Shown here: piece by piece, positions 1 through 8,574 of the stretch
Layout of the letters: the number at the start of each line of letters is the position of its first letter
Position numbering within the stretch: position 1 is the first letter of the stretch
From: Minwuia sp.
Lineage (GTDB): Bacteria > Pseudomonadota > Alphaproteobacteria > Minwuiales > Minwuiaceae
Direction of reading: 5' to 3'
DNA length: 64,000 nt
Assembly: GCA_029213165.1 (NCBI GenBank)
Contig: JARGNO010000003.1
Span: forward strand, 53,980-117,979
Translations under genes and position numbers: made by a program
The notes under the pieces: model-generated
Told to the model about the DNA's origin: nothing
What the model saw: only the letters and a program-made list of their open reading frames with translations
Databases searched by the model: none

Positions 1-242
1 TCCTGGAGGCCATGGCGAGTGGCGTCCCCGTCATCGCCAGTTCGACGGACGGCAGCCGTGATGCGGTGCGTGACGGCGAACTGGGCGAAATGGTCGATCC
101 GGACAAGCCGGATGAACTGCTTGCCGCGATCCGGCGTGGACTGAATGCCCCGCGCGGGGTACCGGATGGGCTGGGCTATTTTGCCTTCGGACAGTTTGCC
201 GAGCGTGTCCGTGACATTCTGGACGGGATGGTGAAACGGTGA
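1..242 (+). CDS. Glycosyltransferase family 4, C-terminal fragment (cut by window start)
   Basis: This is the last 80 or so codons of a gene that begins outside the window. The frame is open from the first bases and reads LEAMASGVPVIAS, the C-terminal donor-binding signature of GT-B (GT4) glycosyltransferases (E-A-M-A-x-G-x-P-V-I), followed by the usual D-G-E-x-G-x-x-V-D-P-D-K segment. The track start at base 12 is only an internal Met. The stop TGA overlaps the GTG start of the next gene (GTGA), so the two are probably translationally coupled. It likely adds one sugar during assembly of the surface polysaccharide; donor and acceptor cannot be inferred. Confidence 0.85.
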   Translation, partial: LEAMASGVPVIASSTDGSRDAVRDGELGEMVDPDKPDELLAAIRRGLNAPRGVPDGLGYFAFGQFAERVRDILDGMVKR

Positions 243-1210
243 GCCCGCAAGCCACAGCCCTGATCTGCGGAGTATCCGGGCAGGATGGGGCCTATCTGGC
301 CCGGCTGCTGCTCGACAGGGGCTATCGGGTCATCGGCACGTCCCGTGATGCCACAACGAACAGTTTTGCGAACCTGGAACGGCTGGGCATCGCGGATCGC
401 GTCGAGACCGCATCGATGGTCCTGACCGACTTCCGGAGTGTGCTGCAGGCACTGAGCCGCTTCGAACCGGATGAAATCTACAATCTCGCAGGGCAGAGTT
501 CGGTTGGCCTGTCGTTCCAGCAGCCCGTCGAGACCCTGGACAGTATTGCGGGCGGCACCATCAACCTGCTGGAGGCCGTGCGCTTCACCGGTCGTCCGGT
601 GAAGCTCTACAACGCAGGTTCCAGCGAATGCTTCGGCGACACCGGCGGCGAGGCGGCGAACGAGGATACCGCGTTCCGCCCGCGCAGCCCCTATGCGACA
701 GCCAAGGCCACAGCGCACTGGGCCGTTGCCAACTATCGGGAAGCCTATGGTCTGCACGCCTGCACCGGCATCCTGTTCAATCATGAATCCCCGCTGCGGC
801 CAGCCCGCTTCGTCACTCGCAAGATTGTCAACGGTGCCTGCCGCATCGCGCGAGACGGCGGCGGCGTTCTGCAGCTCGGCAACCTTTCGGTCAGTCGCGA
901 CTGGGGCTGGGCGCCAGAGTATGTGGACGCCATGTGGCGCATGTTGCAGACCGACAGTCCGGCGGACTATGTCATCGCGACGGGCCGGAGCCACACGTTG
1001 CAGGCCTTCTGCAACGCTGTGTTTGCGGAACTCGACCTGGACGCTGCCGCACATGTCGAGATGGACGAGAGCCTGAAACGCCCCTCCGACATCGAATTCG
1101 GCCAGGGCGATGCCAGTCGGGCCGCACGCGACCTCGGGTGGAAGGCGACGTATCACATGGACGAAGTCGTGAAAGCCATGGTTGAAGCAGAGAAAGCCTT
1201 GCATGACTGA
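239..1210 (+). CDS. gmd: GDP-mannose 4,6-dehydratase
   Basis: A short-chain dehydrogenase/reductase of the extended class (323 aa), predicted to convert GDP-D-mannose to GDP-4-keto-6-deoxymannose, the precursor of GDP-rhamnose, GDP-fucose or GDP-perosamine. The NAD(P) loop reads GVSGQDG (residues 11-17). The catalytic set is Ser128/Ser129-Glu130 with Tyr152 and Lys156 (YATAK). The substrate segments FNHESP (about 180-185) and RDWGWAPEYVD (220-230) are typical of GMD. It is a little shorter than many GMDs (340-370 aa). The GTG start overlaps the previous stop. No GDP-4-keto-6-deoxymannose reductase is visible in the window, so the final sugar is open. Confidence 0.9.
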   Translation: MSPQATALICGVSGQDGAYLARLLLDRGYRVIGTSRDATTNSFANLERLGIADRVETASMVLTDFRSVLQALSRFEPDEIYNLAGQSSVGLSFQQPVETLDSIAGGTINLLEAVRFTGRPVKLYNAGSSECFGDTGGEAANEDTAFRPRSPYATAKATAHWAVANYREAYGLHACTGILFNHESPLRPARFVTRKIVNGACRIARDGGGVLQLGNLSVSRDWGWAPEYVDAMWRMLQTDSPADYVIATGRSHTLQAFCNAVFAELDLDAAAHVEMDESLKRPSDIEFGQGDASRAARDLGWKATYHMDEVVKAMVEAEKALHD

Positions 1211-2090
1211 GACAGACAAGACGGTCGCCGACCGGCAGGCCGGGCATCATGATGCGCAGTGGACCCGTATCATCCAGCCCCAGCGCGGCCTGCTTTCGGT
1301 GCCGGTCGCCGAGATCTGGGCCTATCGCGACCTGCTGCTGTTGCTGGTCCGGCGGGACTTCGTGGCGCTGTACAAGCAGACCGTGCTGGGACCGATCTGG
1401 TTCATCATCCAGCCGGTGATGATGACCATCGTGTTCACCATCGTATTCGGCAATATCGCCAACATTTCCACCGACGGCGTTCCACACACGGTCTTCTACC
1501 TGGCGGGAATCACGATGTGGACGTTCTTCGCCGATGCCTTCACCAAGACTTCGGAAACCTTCATCACCAATGCCAGCATCTTCGGCAAGGTCTACTTTCC
1601 ACGCGTGATCGTACCCTTGTCGGTGGTGCTTTCCGGGCTGCTGAAATTCGCTGTCCAGTTCACCATCCTGATCGCCTTCGTTGCCTACTTCGCGGCGACC
1701 ACGGAAGTCGTGCAGCCGACCTGGGCCGTGCTGCTGCTGCCCGTGCTGTTGCTGATGATGGGAACACTCGGTCTCAGTCTCGGCATGATCATTTCCGCCC
1801 TGACCACCAAGTATCGCGACCTGCGTTTCCTGATGCAGTTCGGTGTGCAGTTGCTGATGTACGCCACGCCGGTGATCTACCCGGTCTCCGCCCTGCCGGA
1901 TACCTATCGGATCTACATCATGGCCAACCCGATCACGCCGATTGTCGAGGCATTTCGCTACGCCTTCGTCGGTCGCGGCGATTTTGACCCCATGCACCTG
2001 GCCTACAGCGGTGGTGTGATCCTTGTCCTGCTGATCGCGGCGACCGTGATCTTCAATCAGGTCGAGAAAAACTTCATGGATACAGTCTGA
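1203..2090 (+). CDS. wzm: Polysaccharide ABC exporter, permease subunit
   Basis: An ABC-2 type membrane protein (295 aa), the transmembrane half of a Wzm/Wzt exporter that moves lipid-linked polysaccharide across the inner membrane. The sequence shows a soluble N-terminus, the family motif around LLLLVRRDFVALYKQTVLG, and about six hydrophobic segments, including one near LYATPVIYPVSALP, typical of Wzm/TagG permeases. I chose the ATG at 1203 (MTETDKT), which overlaps the gmd stop by 8 bases, rather than the TTG at 1182 in the track. Its stop overlaps the wzt start, and the pair surely forms one complex. Confidence 0.9.
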   Translation: MTETDKTVADRQAGHHDAQWTRIIQPQRGLLSVPVAEIWAYRDLLLLLVRRDFVALYKQTVLGPIWFIIQPVMMTIVFTIVFGNIANISTDGVPHTVFYLAGITMWTFFADAFTKTSETFITNASIFGKVYFPRVIVPLSVVLSGLLKFAVQFTILIAFVAYFAATTEVVQPTWAVLLLPVLLLMMGTLGLSLGMIISALTTKYRDLRFLMQFGVQLLMYATPVIYPVSALPDTYRIYIMANPITPIVEAFRYAFVGRGDFDPMHLAYSGGVILVLLIAATVIFNQVEKNFMDTV

Positions 2091-3379
2091 TGAGCACGCC
2101 TGCGCTCCGGGTCGACAATGTGTCCAAGATGTACCGTCTCGGCGAGGTCGGCACAGGTTCCCTGTCACATGACCTGAACCGGGCCTGGGCCCGACTGCGC
2201 GGCAGACCCGACCCCTATGCCCTGATCGGCGCGGTCAATGACCGGACCAGCGAAGGCACAAGGGACTTCGTCTGGGCCTTGCGCGACATCAATTTCGAAG
2301 TCGGCCAGGGCGATATCGTCGGCATCATCGGGCGCAATGGCGCGGGCAAATCGACCCTGCTGAAACTGCTCTCACGGGTCACAGCCCCAACGGAAGGCAA
2401 GATCTTCATCAACGGACGCATCGCCAGTCTGCTGGAGGTCGGAACCGGTTTCCACCCTGACCTTACAGGACGGGAGAACATCTTCCTCAACGGCGCGATC
2501 CTGGGCATGAACAAGCAGGAAATCCGGGCCCGCTTCGACGAGATCGTCGAGTTCTCCGGCTGCGCCAAGTACATCGACACGCCGGTGAAACGCTATTCGT
2601 CGGGCATGCATGTCCGCCTTGCCTTCGCCGTCGCAGCACACCTGGAGACCGATATCCTGATCGTCGATGAGGTGCTGGCCGTCGGCGACGCCGAATTCCA
2701 GCAGCGCTGCCTCGGCAAGATGAAGGACCTGAGCACGAAAGGCCACCGTACCGTCCTGTTTGTCAGCCACAACATGGCCTCAATATCTGCCCTCTGCCCC
2801 CGATCACTCATGATCACGAAGGGTGGAATTTCCTTCGACGGCGTCACGTCCGAGACCATTCGGCGGTACATGAAGGAAAGTCAGGTACTCATGACAAGCA
2901 GAGTTTCTGACCGATCCGATCGCAGCGGGAACGGCAAGGCACGCCTGGTGAAAATCCAGATCAAGGACAGCCAGTCAGAAATACGAAGTCAGTTCGCAAC
3001 CGGTGAACAGTTCAGGATCGAGATGGAAATCGAATGTTCCGCGCCACTTGAGAACTGCAATATCGCCTTGGGTGTCTACAACGGCGTTGGAACGAAGCTA
3101 ACCGATTTCTGGACTGACCTGACACTGCCGCGCCTGAACCTGCATCGCGGGATCAATCACGTCTCCTGCGTCTCCACCTCATCCAATTTCTCTGTCGGTG
3201 ATTTCCGCTTCAATTTCTTCCTGGAATCCAACAATGAAGTTGTCGATGCAATGGAAGATGTCGCGCAGGCCGAGTTCATGGCCGCACGGACCGGAAATCT
3301 GCAGATCGCCCCACGTGACGACTGCGGACCCGTATTGCTTGATCACGAGTGGACGTTCAATGGCGGGATGTCAAAATGA
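2090..3379 (+). CDS. wzt: Polysaccharide ABC exporter, ATPase with C-terminal substrate domain
   Basis: ATPase partner of Wzm (429 aa). Walker A is GRNGAGKS (81-88), the ABC signature is YSSGM (169-173) and Walker B is ILIVDEV (189-195), as in Wzt/TagH proteins where the signature is S-S-G-M rather than S-G-G-Q. Residues from about 270 to the end form an extra domain of the Wzt C-terminal carbohydrate-binding type, which in O9a-like systems recognises the chain-end modification. Base composition falls clearly in this C-terminal third, unlike the ATPase part, which suggests a mosaic gene. The stop overlaps the next start (ATGA). Confidence 0.9.
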   Translation: MSTPALRVDNVSKMYRLGEVGTGSLSHDLNRAWARLRGRPDPYALIGAVNDRTSEGTRDFVWALRDINFEVGQGDIVGIIGRNGAGKSTLLKLLSRVTAPTEGKIFINGRIASLLEVGTGFHPDLTGRENIFLNGAILGMNKQEIRARFDEIVEFSGCAKYIDTPVKRYSSGMHVRLAFAVAAHLETDILIVDEVLAVGDAEFQQRCLGKMKDLSTKGHRTVLFVSHNMASISALCPRSLMITKGGISFDGVTSETIRRYMKESQVLMTSRVSDRSDRSGNGKARLVKIQIKDSQSEIRSQFATGEQFRIEMEIECSAPLENCNIALGVYNGVGTKLTDFWTDLTLPRLNLHRGINHVSCVSTSSNFSVGDFRFNFFLESNNEVVDAMEDVAQAEFMAARTGNLQIAPRDDCGPVLLDHEWTFNGGMSK

Positions 3380-4593
3380 ACATCCTGATCGTGGTCGATT
3401 CAGACCCCCTGCGCGAACAAAGGGTCATGAACATGGTTCAGCTGATGTCCAATTTCGGCACTGTGACTGTGATGGAAATTGAAACATCGAAATCAAACCG
3501 AACCAGCAACGAGACGAATTCGAAATTCAAGAAAGTCACAATCAGCAGAAAAAATCCAAAATCCCATTGGAAAAAGGGATTTTTTTTCAGAAAATACAGA
3601 TCTCTTGTCAACAGGATACTATATTTTTTTTATAGAAAAAACCATTTCATTCGGGAATTATTGACCATATCTGCTCTTTCTGCAAAAAAAATTCAAAGTC
3701 ACATTGACGTTTCCGAATATCAGATCACTGTAATTCATCACATATGGAATATTCCTTCGGTATACAATGCATTTCGAGACACGGATACCACGTTCATTTG
3801 CAATCTTCATGAATATTACCCAGAACAGCACGCTGAAAATGATGAGTGGATGCAGGAGCAGAACGGATATCTGAACTACATTTGTCGGAAATATTTGAAA
3901 AAAATGAATACTTGCCTCTCGGTTTGCGACAGCATTTCGCAACGATATTTGAAGAATTTCGGAGGAAATTACATATTATTCAGAAATATCAAGGAATACT
4001 TTGATCTGACGCCCTCGACGAACGACGAAAAAATAACTCATCTCGTGCATCATGGAATCGCGAACAGATCCAGGAAGATCGAAAACTTCATTCAGGCCGT
4101 CGATATGCTGGGTGGCCGATTTCAATTGCATCTGTTCCTCACGGCTTCATCGTCCGATCCTGACTATCACAGATCGCTGGAGGAACTGGCGAATGCGTCA
4201 GCATTTGCAGAATTCCATGCCCCGGTCCCAACCAAGGAAATTCCGGCGCACATCAACAAGTACGACATTGCGCTCAGTATCGTTCCGAACGCCAATTTCA
4301 ATCAACTCTGCATGCTTCCGAACAAGGTCTTTGAATCAATTCAGGCAAGGTTGATGCTGATTGTCGGCCCGTCGCACGAGATGAAGGAACTGGTGGAACG
4401 CCACGATATCGGGATATCCATTCCCGAGGCGAGCGCCGAATGTCTGGCACGAACCCTCGCCAATCTGGATATCAGTACGATTGCCGGGTTCAAACAGAGG
4501 AGCCATCTTGCCGCACGCGAAGTCTGCACCGAAACCGAGATCAAGAGAGCGATCTCCGAATTGCGCAAGGTCGGGATCGTTGCAACCGGATAG
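3376..4593 (+). CDS. Putative glycosyltransferase (GT-B fold), AT-rich
   Basis: A 405-aa protein read from the ATG at 3376, which overlaps the wzt stop; the track start at 3349 would run 30 bases into wzt. The C-terminal half has a GT-B/GT4-like donor segment (LPNKVFESIQARLMLIVGPS, then E-M-x-E-L-V). The N-terminal half is rich in Lys, Asn, Ile and Phe and matches nothing I recognise beyond an I-x-x-L-H-E-Y-Y-P acceptor-side motif. The 5' half is very AT-rich (for example 18 G+C of 60 in 3541-3600) against a G+C-rich neighbourhood, a sign of horizontal acquisition. It contains a terminator-like stem followed by eight T. Its exact sugar specificity is unknown. Confidence 0.7.
   Translation: MNILIVVDSDPLREQRVMNMVQLMSNFGTVTVMEIETSKSNRTSNETNSKFKKVTISRKNPKSHWKKGFFFRKYRSLVNRILYFFYRKNHFIRELLTISALSAKKIQSHIDVSEYQITVIHHIWNIPSVYNAFRDTDTTFICNLHEYYPEQHAENDEWMQEQNGYLNYICRKYLKKMNTCLSVCDSISQRYLKNFGGNYILFRNIKEYFDLTPSTNDEKITHLVHHGIANRSRKIENFIQAVDMLGGRFQLHLFLTASSSDPDYHRSLEELANASAFAEFHAPVPTKEIPAHINKYDIALSIVPNANFNQLCMLPNKVFESIQARLMLIVGPSHEMKELVERHDIGISIPEASAECLARTLANLDISTIAGFKQRSHLAAREVCTETEIKRAISELRKVGIVATG
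3558..3587 (+). terminator. Terminator-like stem plus T8 inside a coding sequence
   Basis: The bases form AAAATCCC, a 10-nt loop, GGGATTTT and then further T, giving eight T in a row. The stem is 8 bp but has only three G:C pairs, so it is weak. It lies about 60 codons into the AT-rich glycosyltransferase gene. It may cause partial termination, act as a slippage tract, or simply be a by-product of the AT-rich, lysine- and phenylalanine-rich coding sequence. Confidence 0.35.
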
Positions 4594-4655
4594 TCGGCGC
4601 AGCCCAACCGAAGCTGATGCTCACGACACAAGTCCGCCAGAACGAGGCCTGAACA

Positions 4656-5789
4656 ATGGTTGAGTCATGCACCAATTGCATCATGACGAAGATGGACGAC
4701 CCCACCCTCACCTTCGATGAGGATGGTGTATGCAGCCTGTGCAGAAAATTCCAGGGAATGCTGGCTGAACTTCCAGGGAACAAGGAAGAGAGCGACAAGA
4801 TACTTCTCCCGATGATCGAGAAGATCAAGGAACGGGGAAAAGGGCATCCTTATGACTGCATCACCGGAGTCAGCGGCGGCGTCGACAGCACCTACGTCTG
4901 CCTGTTGATGAAGCGATATGGTCTGCGTCCACTTTGCGTCCACTTCGACAACGGCTGGAATACCGAGCTTGCGGTCGAGAACATCAACAGGATGATTGAT
5001 ATTCTCGGATTCGACTTGGAAACTTATGTTATCGACTGGGAAGATTTCCGTGAATTGCAGATCGCGTACTTGAAATCAGGTGTGATTGATATTGAAGTGG
5101 CGACGGATCATGCGATTTATGGATCACTCTACAGCATGGCTATCAAGAACGATATTCCGTTCATTATCAGCGGTGTGAATACGGCCACAGAAGATTTCAT
5201 GCCTTACCATTGGTGTTTCGACAAACATGATGACGCCAACATCAAGGATATTTACCGCAAGCATGGATCCAAGCGACCACTGAAGAACTACCCCTTCGTT
5301 GACGCCAGGCTTCGCCGAAAAATCAAACGGTCAAACATAGAAGTCATTCGAATTCTGAATATGTTGCCGATCAATATTGATGAAATGAAGGCTGACATTA
5401 CCCGCGAACTCGGCTGGAAGCCATATGATGGCAAACATCACGAGTCCATTTTCACCCGTTTCTATCAGGGCTACATTCTCCCCCGGAAGTTCGGCGTCGA
5501 CAAGCGCAAGGCCCATCTTTCGAATTTGGTCTGTGCTGGCATGACCACTCGTCAGCAGGCGCTGGCAGAGTTCCAGCAGGACATCTATCCGCCGAGTCAG
5601 GCACGTGAGGATCTGGAGTTCGTCAGCAAGAAACTTCAGTTTTCGGTGGAGGAGTTTGAACAGCTCATGCGTGAACCTCCCCGGCGGCATCTCGACTTTG
5701 CAAATAGTCGCTGGTTCTTTGCGCGCTATCCCGTGGCCAAGCCGCTTCTGCCTCTCTGGCGACGCTACAAGGCCTGGCGGGACGCCTGA
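4656..5789 (+). CDS. wbpG: N-acetyl sugar amidotransferase (WbpG/PseA family), zinc-finger intact
   Basis: A 377-aa ATP-pyrophosphatase-type enzyme predicted to turn an acetamido group of a nucleotide sugar into an acetamidino group, using ammonia delivered by HisH/HisF. The N-terminus has two Cys pairs, CTNC (5-8) and CSLC (26-29), the zinc site typical of the family, followed by the PP-loop SGGVDS (73-78) that binds ATP. Close precedents are WbpG of Pseudomonas aeruginosa O5 and PseA of Campylobacter. HisH and HisF lie 3 kb downstream, with wbpB, wbpD and wbpE beyond, which supports an amidino-diacetamido-uronate product. A paralogue is encoded at 15067-16239. Confidence 0.88.
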   Translation: MVESCTNCIMTKMDDPTLTFDEDGVCSLCRKFQGMLAELPGNKEESDKILLPMIEKIKERGKGHPYDCITGVSGGVDSTYVCLLMKRYGLRPLCVHFDNGWNTELAVENINRMIDILGFDLETYVIDWEDFRELQIAYLKSGVIDIEVATDHAIYGSLYSMAIKNDIPFIISGVNTATEDFMPYHWCFDKHDDANIKDIYRKHGSKRPLKNYPFVDARLRRKIKRSNIEVIRILNMLPINIDEMKADITRELGWKPYDGKHHESIFTRFYQGYILPRKFGVDKRKAHLSNLVCAGMTTRQQALAEFQQDIYPPSQAREDLEFVSKKLQFSVEEFEQLMREPPRRHLDFANSRWFFARYPVAKPLLPLWRRYKAWRDA

Positions 5790-5792
5790 CAG

Positions 5793-6827
5793 ATGCCACC
5801 TGTCGTTGCCCTTTGCATGCCTGCGTTCAATCGGGAGGATCTCATTGCGGAGACTCTCGATTCAGTGCTCGCCCAGACCTGGCCACATTGGGAGCTTCGA
5901 GTGGTCGATGATGGATCCACTGATCGCACCATGCAGATCGTCGCGGACTATGCGGCTCGGGATTCCCGGATTCATCTCGCGAACCGGAAAGGACTTCCCA
6001 AGGGGGCCTGTACCTGCCGCAATGAAGGCGTTCTGGCCACCAGCGCCCAGTATGTCATGTTCCTCGACACCGACGACATCATCGAACCCTTCTGCCTGGA
6101 GAACCGGGTCGCGGCAATGGAGAGTGCGTCGACCCTCGACTTCGCGATTTTTCCGGGACTGATGTTCGAGCATGAGCCGCATGACCTGGGGCTCTGGTGG
6201 AACATTGAAACGCGTGAGGATGAACTGACCCGTCAGTTTCGTCAGGACGCCATCGCACAGGGCACCGGCGTGCTCTGGCGAAAGGAATCCTTTGTCCGGA
6301 TCGGCATGTGGAACCTTGAACTCATGCTCTGGCAGGACATCGAACTTTTCTTCCGGGCCTACATCCAGGGCTATCGATACCGGAAGTTCTTCGATCTGCC
6401 ACCCGACCTCCACAACCGTGTAACCCCTGCCAGTCTCAGTCGCGGCCGGTTCTTCAGCCCGGAGAAGCAATTGAGCCGCGTCAAGGTTGCAAGGCAAGTG
6501 GCGGCTTTGCTGCGCGAGAATGGGCAGCAGCACCGGCTGAAAGAACTGCGTTACATGGTGGCGGAGATCGTGATCGGGGCTGCCCGTTCCGGACAGGTTT
6601 CACTCGCGGTGAGGTTCCTGACCTGGGCATTCAGGGAAGGCGTGATCAGCACCCGTCAATTCCTGCGTATTGCTTGCGTCATCAGCCTGTACGGTGGCCG
6701 CGCCACCCGGTTCCGGGTGTTTCGCGATCTGGCTGAAAGACTGCAGCGCCCCTTCGCCGGTCACGGCAACATTGGCCGGATCCCCATCACGACACCAGTC
6801 ACTTCAAAGGCAGGCACCCATCCATGA
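5793..6827 (+). CDS. Glycosyltransferase family 2
   Basis: A 344-aa GT-A glycosyltransferase. The N-terminus CMPAFNREDLIAETLDSVLAQT and VVDDGSTDRT give the nucleotide-binding fold. The metal-binding acidic motif is FLDTDD (about residue 90). A Trp-Arg-Lys-Glu segment in the middle resembles the acceptor side of GT2 enzymes. No membrane segment is seen, so it probably acts at the inner face of the cytoplasmic membrane. It starts three bases after the amidotransferase stop and overlaps the nucleotidyltransferase start, so it belongs to the same transcript. Sugar specificity is unknown. Confidence 0.85.
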   Translation: MPPVVALCMPAFNREDLIAETLDSVLAQTWPHWELRVVDDGSTDRTMQIVADYAARDSRIHLANRKGLPKGACTCRNEGVLATSAQYVMFLDTDDIIEPFCLENRVAAMESASTLDFAIFPGLMFEHEPHDLGLWWNIETREDELTRQFRQDAIAQGTGVLWRKESFVRIGMWNLELMLWQDIELFFRAYIQGYRYRKFFDLPPDLHNRVTPASLSRGRFFSPEKQLSRVKVARQVAALLRENGQQHRLKELRYMVAEIVIGAARSGQVSLAVRFLTWAFREGVISTRQFLRIACVISLYGGRATRFRVFRDLAERLQRPFAGHGNIGRIPITTPVTSKAGTHP

Positions 6828-7594
6828 CCAGATCCCTCGCCGCCATCATTCCCGCTGCTGGTCGGGGTTCTCGGCTGAAACCGTTTCCCTGTCCCAAGGA
6901 GCTGTTTCCGGTTGGCTATCAGGACGTCGTCATCGATGGCGTGATGGAGAAACGGCCGAAAGTCGTCAGCCAGTACCTGGTGGACCACATGCTGTCCGCA
7001 GGCGCCAAACAGGTGTTCATCGTGCTTGGCGAAGGCAAGTCGGACATCATGCAGTACTATGGCAACGGTTCACGCTTCGGGGGCCATGTCAGCTATCTGT
7101 TCCAGGAAGAATTGCATGGCATGCCATATGCCATCGACCTTGCACGCCCGTGGCTGGACGGCCAGACAGTCCTGTTCGGCATGCCTGACACGATCATCGA
7201 ACCTGCAGATTGTTTCAGCCAGTTGCTGTCGTTTCATGACCAGCACGAGGCCGACCTGACCCTGGCCCTGTTTCCGACCGACAACCCCAGCAAGTTCGGC
7301 ATGGTCGACATGGATGAGAACAACGACGTGATCTGGACCTACGACAAACCGGAAGCATCGGACCTGTCCTGCGCATGGGGTGCCTGTTGCTGGTCGCCGG
7401 CTTTCACGGCACTGATCGGGGAGTATCTGGAGACGGTGACACCCGGTGCGCAGGAGGTCGTTCTGGGCGATGTGTTCAACCACGCGATCGAGCGCAAGAT
7501 GCGGGTCAAGGCAACGTCATTCGACGGAGCCAAGTACATCGACATCGGCACCACCGCAGAACTGAATCTGGCGCTCCAGCGGTTCAACCTGTGA
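6824..7594 (+). CDS. Sugar-phosphate nucleotidyltransferase
   Basis: A 256-aa protein of the nucleotidyltransferase fold that makes an NDP-sugar from NTP and a sugar 1-phosphate. The signature AAIIPAAGRGSRLKPFPCPKELFPV (about 6-30) has the G-x-G-x-R loop and the catalytic Lys seen in RmlA/GalU-type enzymes. FGMPDTIIE is the metal/sugar site (the usual G-D is replaced by M-P-D-T). It ends in a D-I-G-T segment typical of the family. It is shorter than RmlA (about 290 aa) and lacks the left-handed helix of GlmU. Which sugar it activates is not visible from sequence. Confidence 0.8.
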   Translation: MTRSLAAIIPAAGRGSRLKPFPCPKELFPVGYQDVVIDGVMEKRPKVVSQYLVDHMLSAGAKQVFIVLGEGKSDIMQYYGNGSRFGGHVSYLFQEELHGMPYAIDLARPWLDGQTVLFGMPDTIIEPADCFSQLLSFHDQHEADLTLALFPTDNPSKFGMVDMDENNDVIWTYDKPEASDLSCAWGACCWSPAFTALIGEYLETVTPGAQEVVLGDVFNHAIERKMRVKATSFDGAKYIDIGTTAELNLALQRFNL

Positions 7595-8574
7595 CCAGCA
7601 TGGACAGCACGGCAAGCATATCCGTCGTCGTCCCGGTCAAGAACGAGGCTGCAGGTCTTGCTGCCTGCCTGGACGGAATCCTGGCGCAGACCGTGGCCGT
7701 CGACGAGATCCTGGTCATCGATTCCGGGTCCACGGACGGGACGCAGGACATTGTCCGGTCCTGTGCCCAGGCGCGGCTGCTGGAGATCGCGCCCGGCGAC
7801 TTCAATCACGGCGAGACCCGCAACCTTGGTGTCCGGGAAACCTCAGGCGATCTGGTGCTGTTCACGGTCGGCGACGCACGCCCTGTCGATGACCGCTGGA
7901 TCGAGCGGATGCGCAATGGCTTCGTCGCTGAGGATGTGGCGGCGGTGGGGGGCCTTCAGGTCGTTGCCCATGACCCGCAGAACAATCCGCTCGATTGGTA
8001 CCGTCCGGTTTCAAAGCCGGTCAGAAGCGTGCACCGGTTCGGCAGTGCCGGAGACTTCGACGCCGCATCGCCGACGGAGAAGCAGAACGCCTGTGTCATC
8101 GACGACGTCACGTCGATGTACCGCCGGTCCTTCATCGCGGAAACACCCTTCCGCCACACGGTGTACGGAGAGGACATGCTGATCTGCATCGACGCGCTGC
8201 GCAGCGGCCATGCATTGGTGCGCGAACCGGCAGCCTGCGTCTATCACTGCCACCTGGAGAACTACGAGACGACGCTGAAACGGACAGTGGTGGTCTGCCT
8301 GATGCGCCACGACCTCTTCGGCACGCTGCCTGGGGAACCGGCAATCCAGCCACTGCGGGAGGCTTTGCGACTGCTGCGCATTCCGTCGCTGACGGTGCGG
8401 CAGAAGCTTTACTGGTGGCACAACCGGCGCGAATGCGTCAGGGGATTGGTGGACGGAATCGCCATCTTCGAGAAGGCGCGGGCAAAGGGCGCGGAAGCGC
8501 TTTCCGCCCTGTACCGGGACTATCTTGGCGCACCACCGGTTCCGCTGAAGCGCGGACAGGCCGACGCCGCATGA
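7591..8574 (+). CDS. Glycosyltransferase family 2 (rhamnosyltransferase-like)
   Basis: A GT-A glycosyltransferase (327 aa from GTG 7591; an ATG three codons later at 7600 is an alternative). The GTG overlaps the stop of the previous gene (GTGA), a pattern repeated through this locus. The track extension to 7375 lies inside the nucleotidyltransferase gene and is rejected. Motifs are ISVVVPVKNEAAGLAACLDGI, VIDSGSTDGTQDIV and F-N-H-G-E-T-R-N, the last typical of rhamnosyltransferase-like GT2 proteins. An E-D-M-L segment fits the catalytic base. Specificity for a GDP-6-deoxyhexose from Gmd is possible but unproven. Confidence 0.85.
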   Translation: MTSMDSTASISVVVPVKNEAAGLAACLDGILAQTVAVDEILVIDSGSTDGTQDIVRSCAQARLLEIAPGDFNHGETRNLGVRETSGDLVLFTVGDARPVDDRWIERMRNGFVAEDVAAVGGLQVVAHDPQNNPLDWYRPVSKPVRSVHRFGSAGDFDAASPTEKQNACVIDDVTSMYRRSFIAETPFRHTVYGEDMLICIDALRSGHALVREPAACVYHCHLENYETTLKRTVVVCLMRHDLFGTLPGEPAIQPLREALRLLRIPSLTVRQKLYWWHNRRECVRGLVDGIAIFEKARAKGAEALSALYRDYLGAPPVPLKRGQADAA

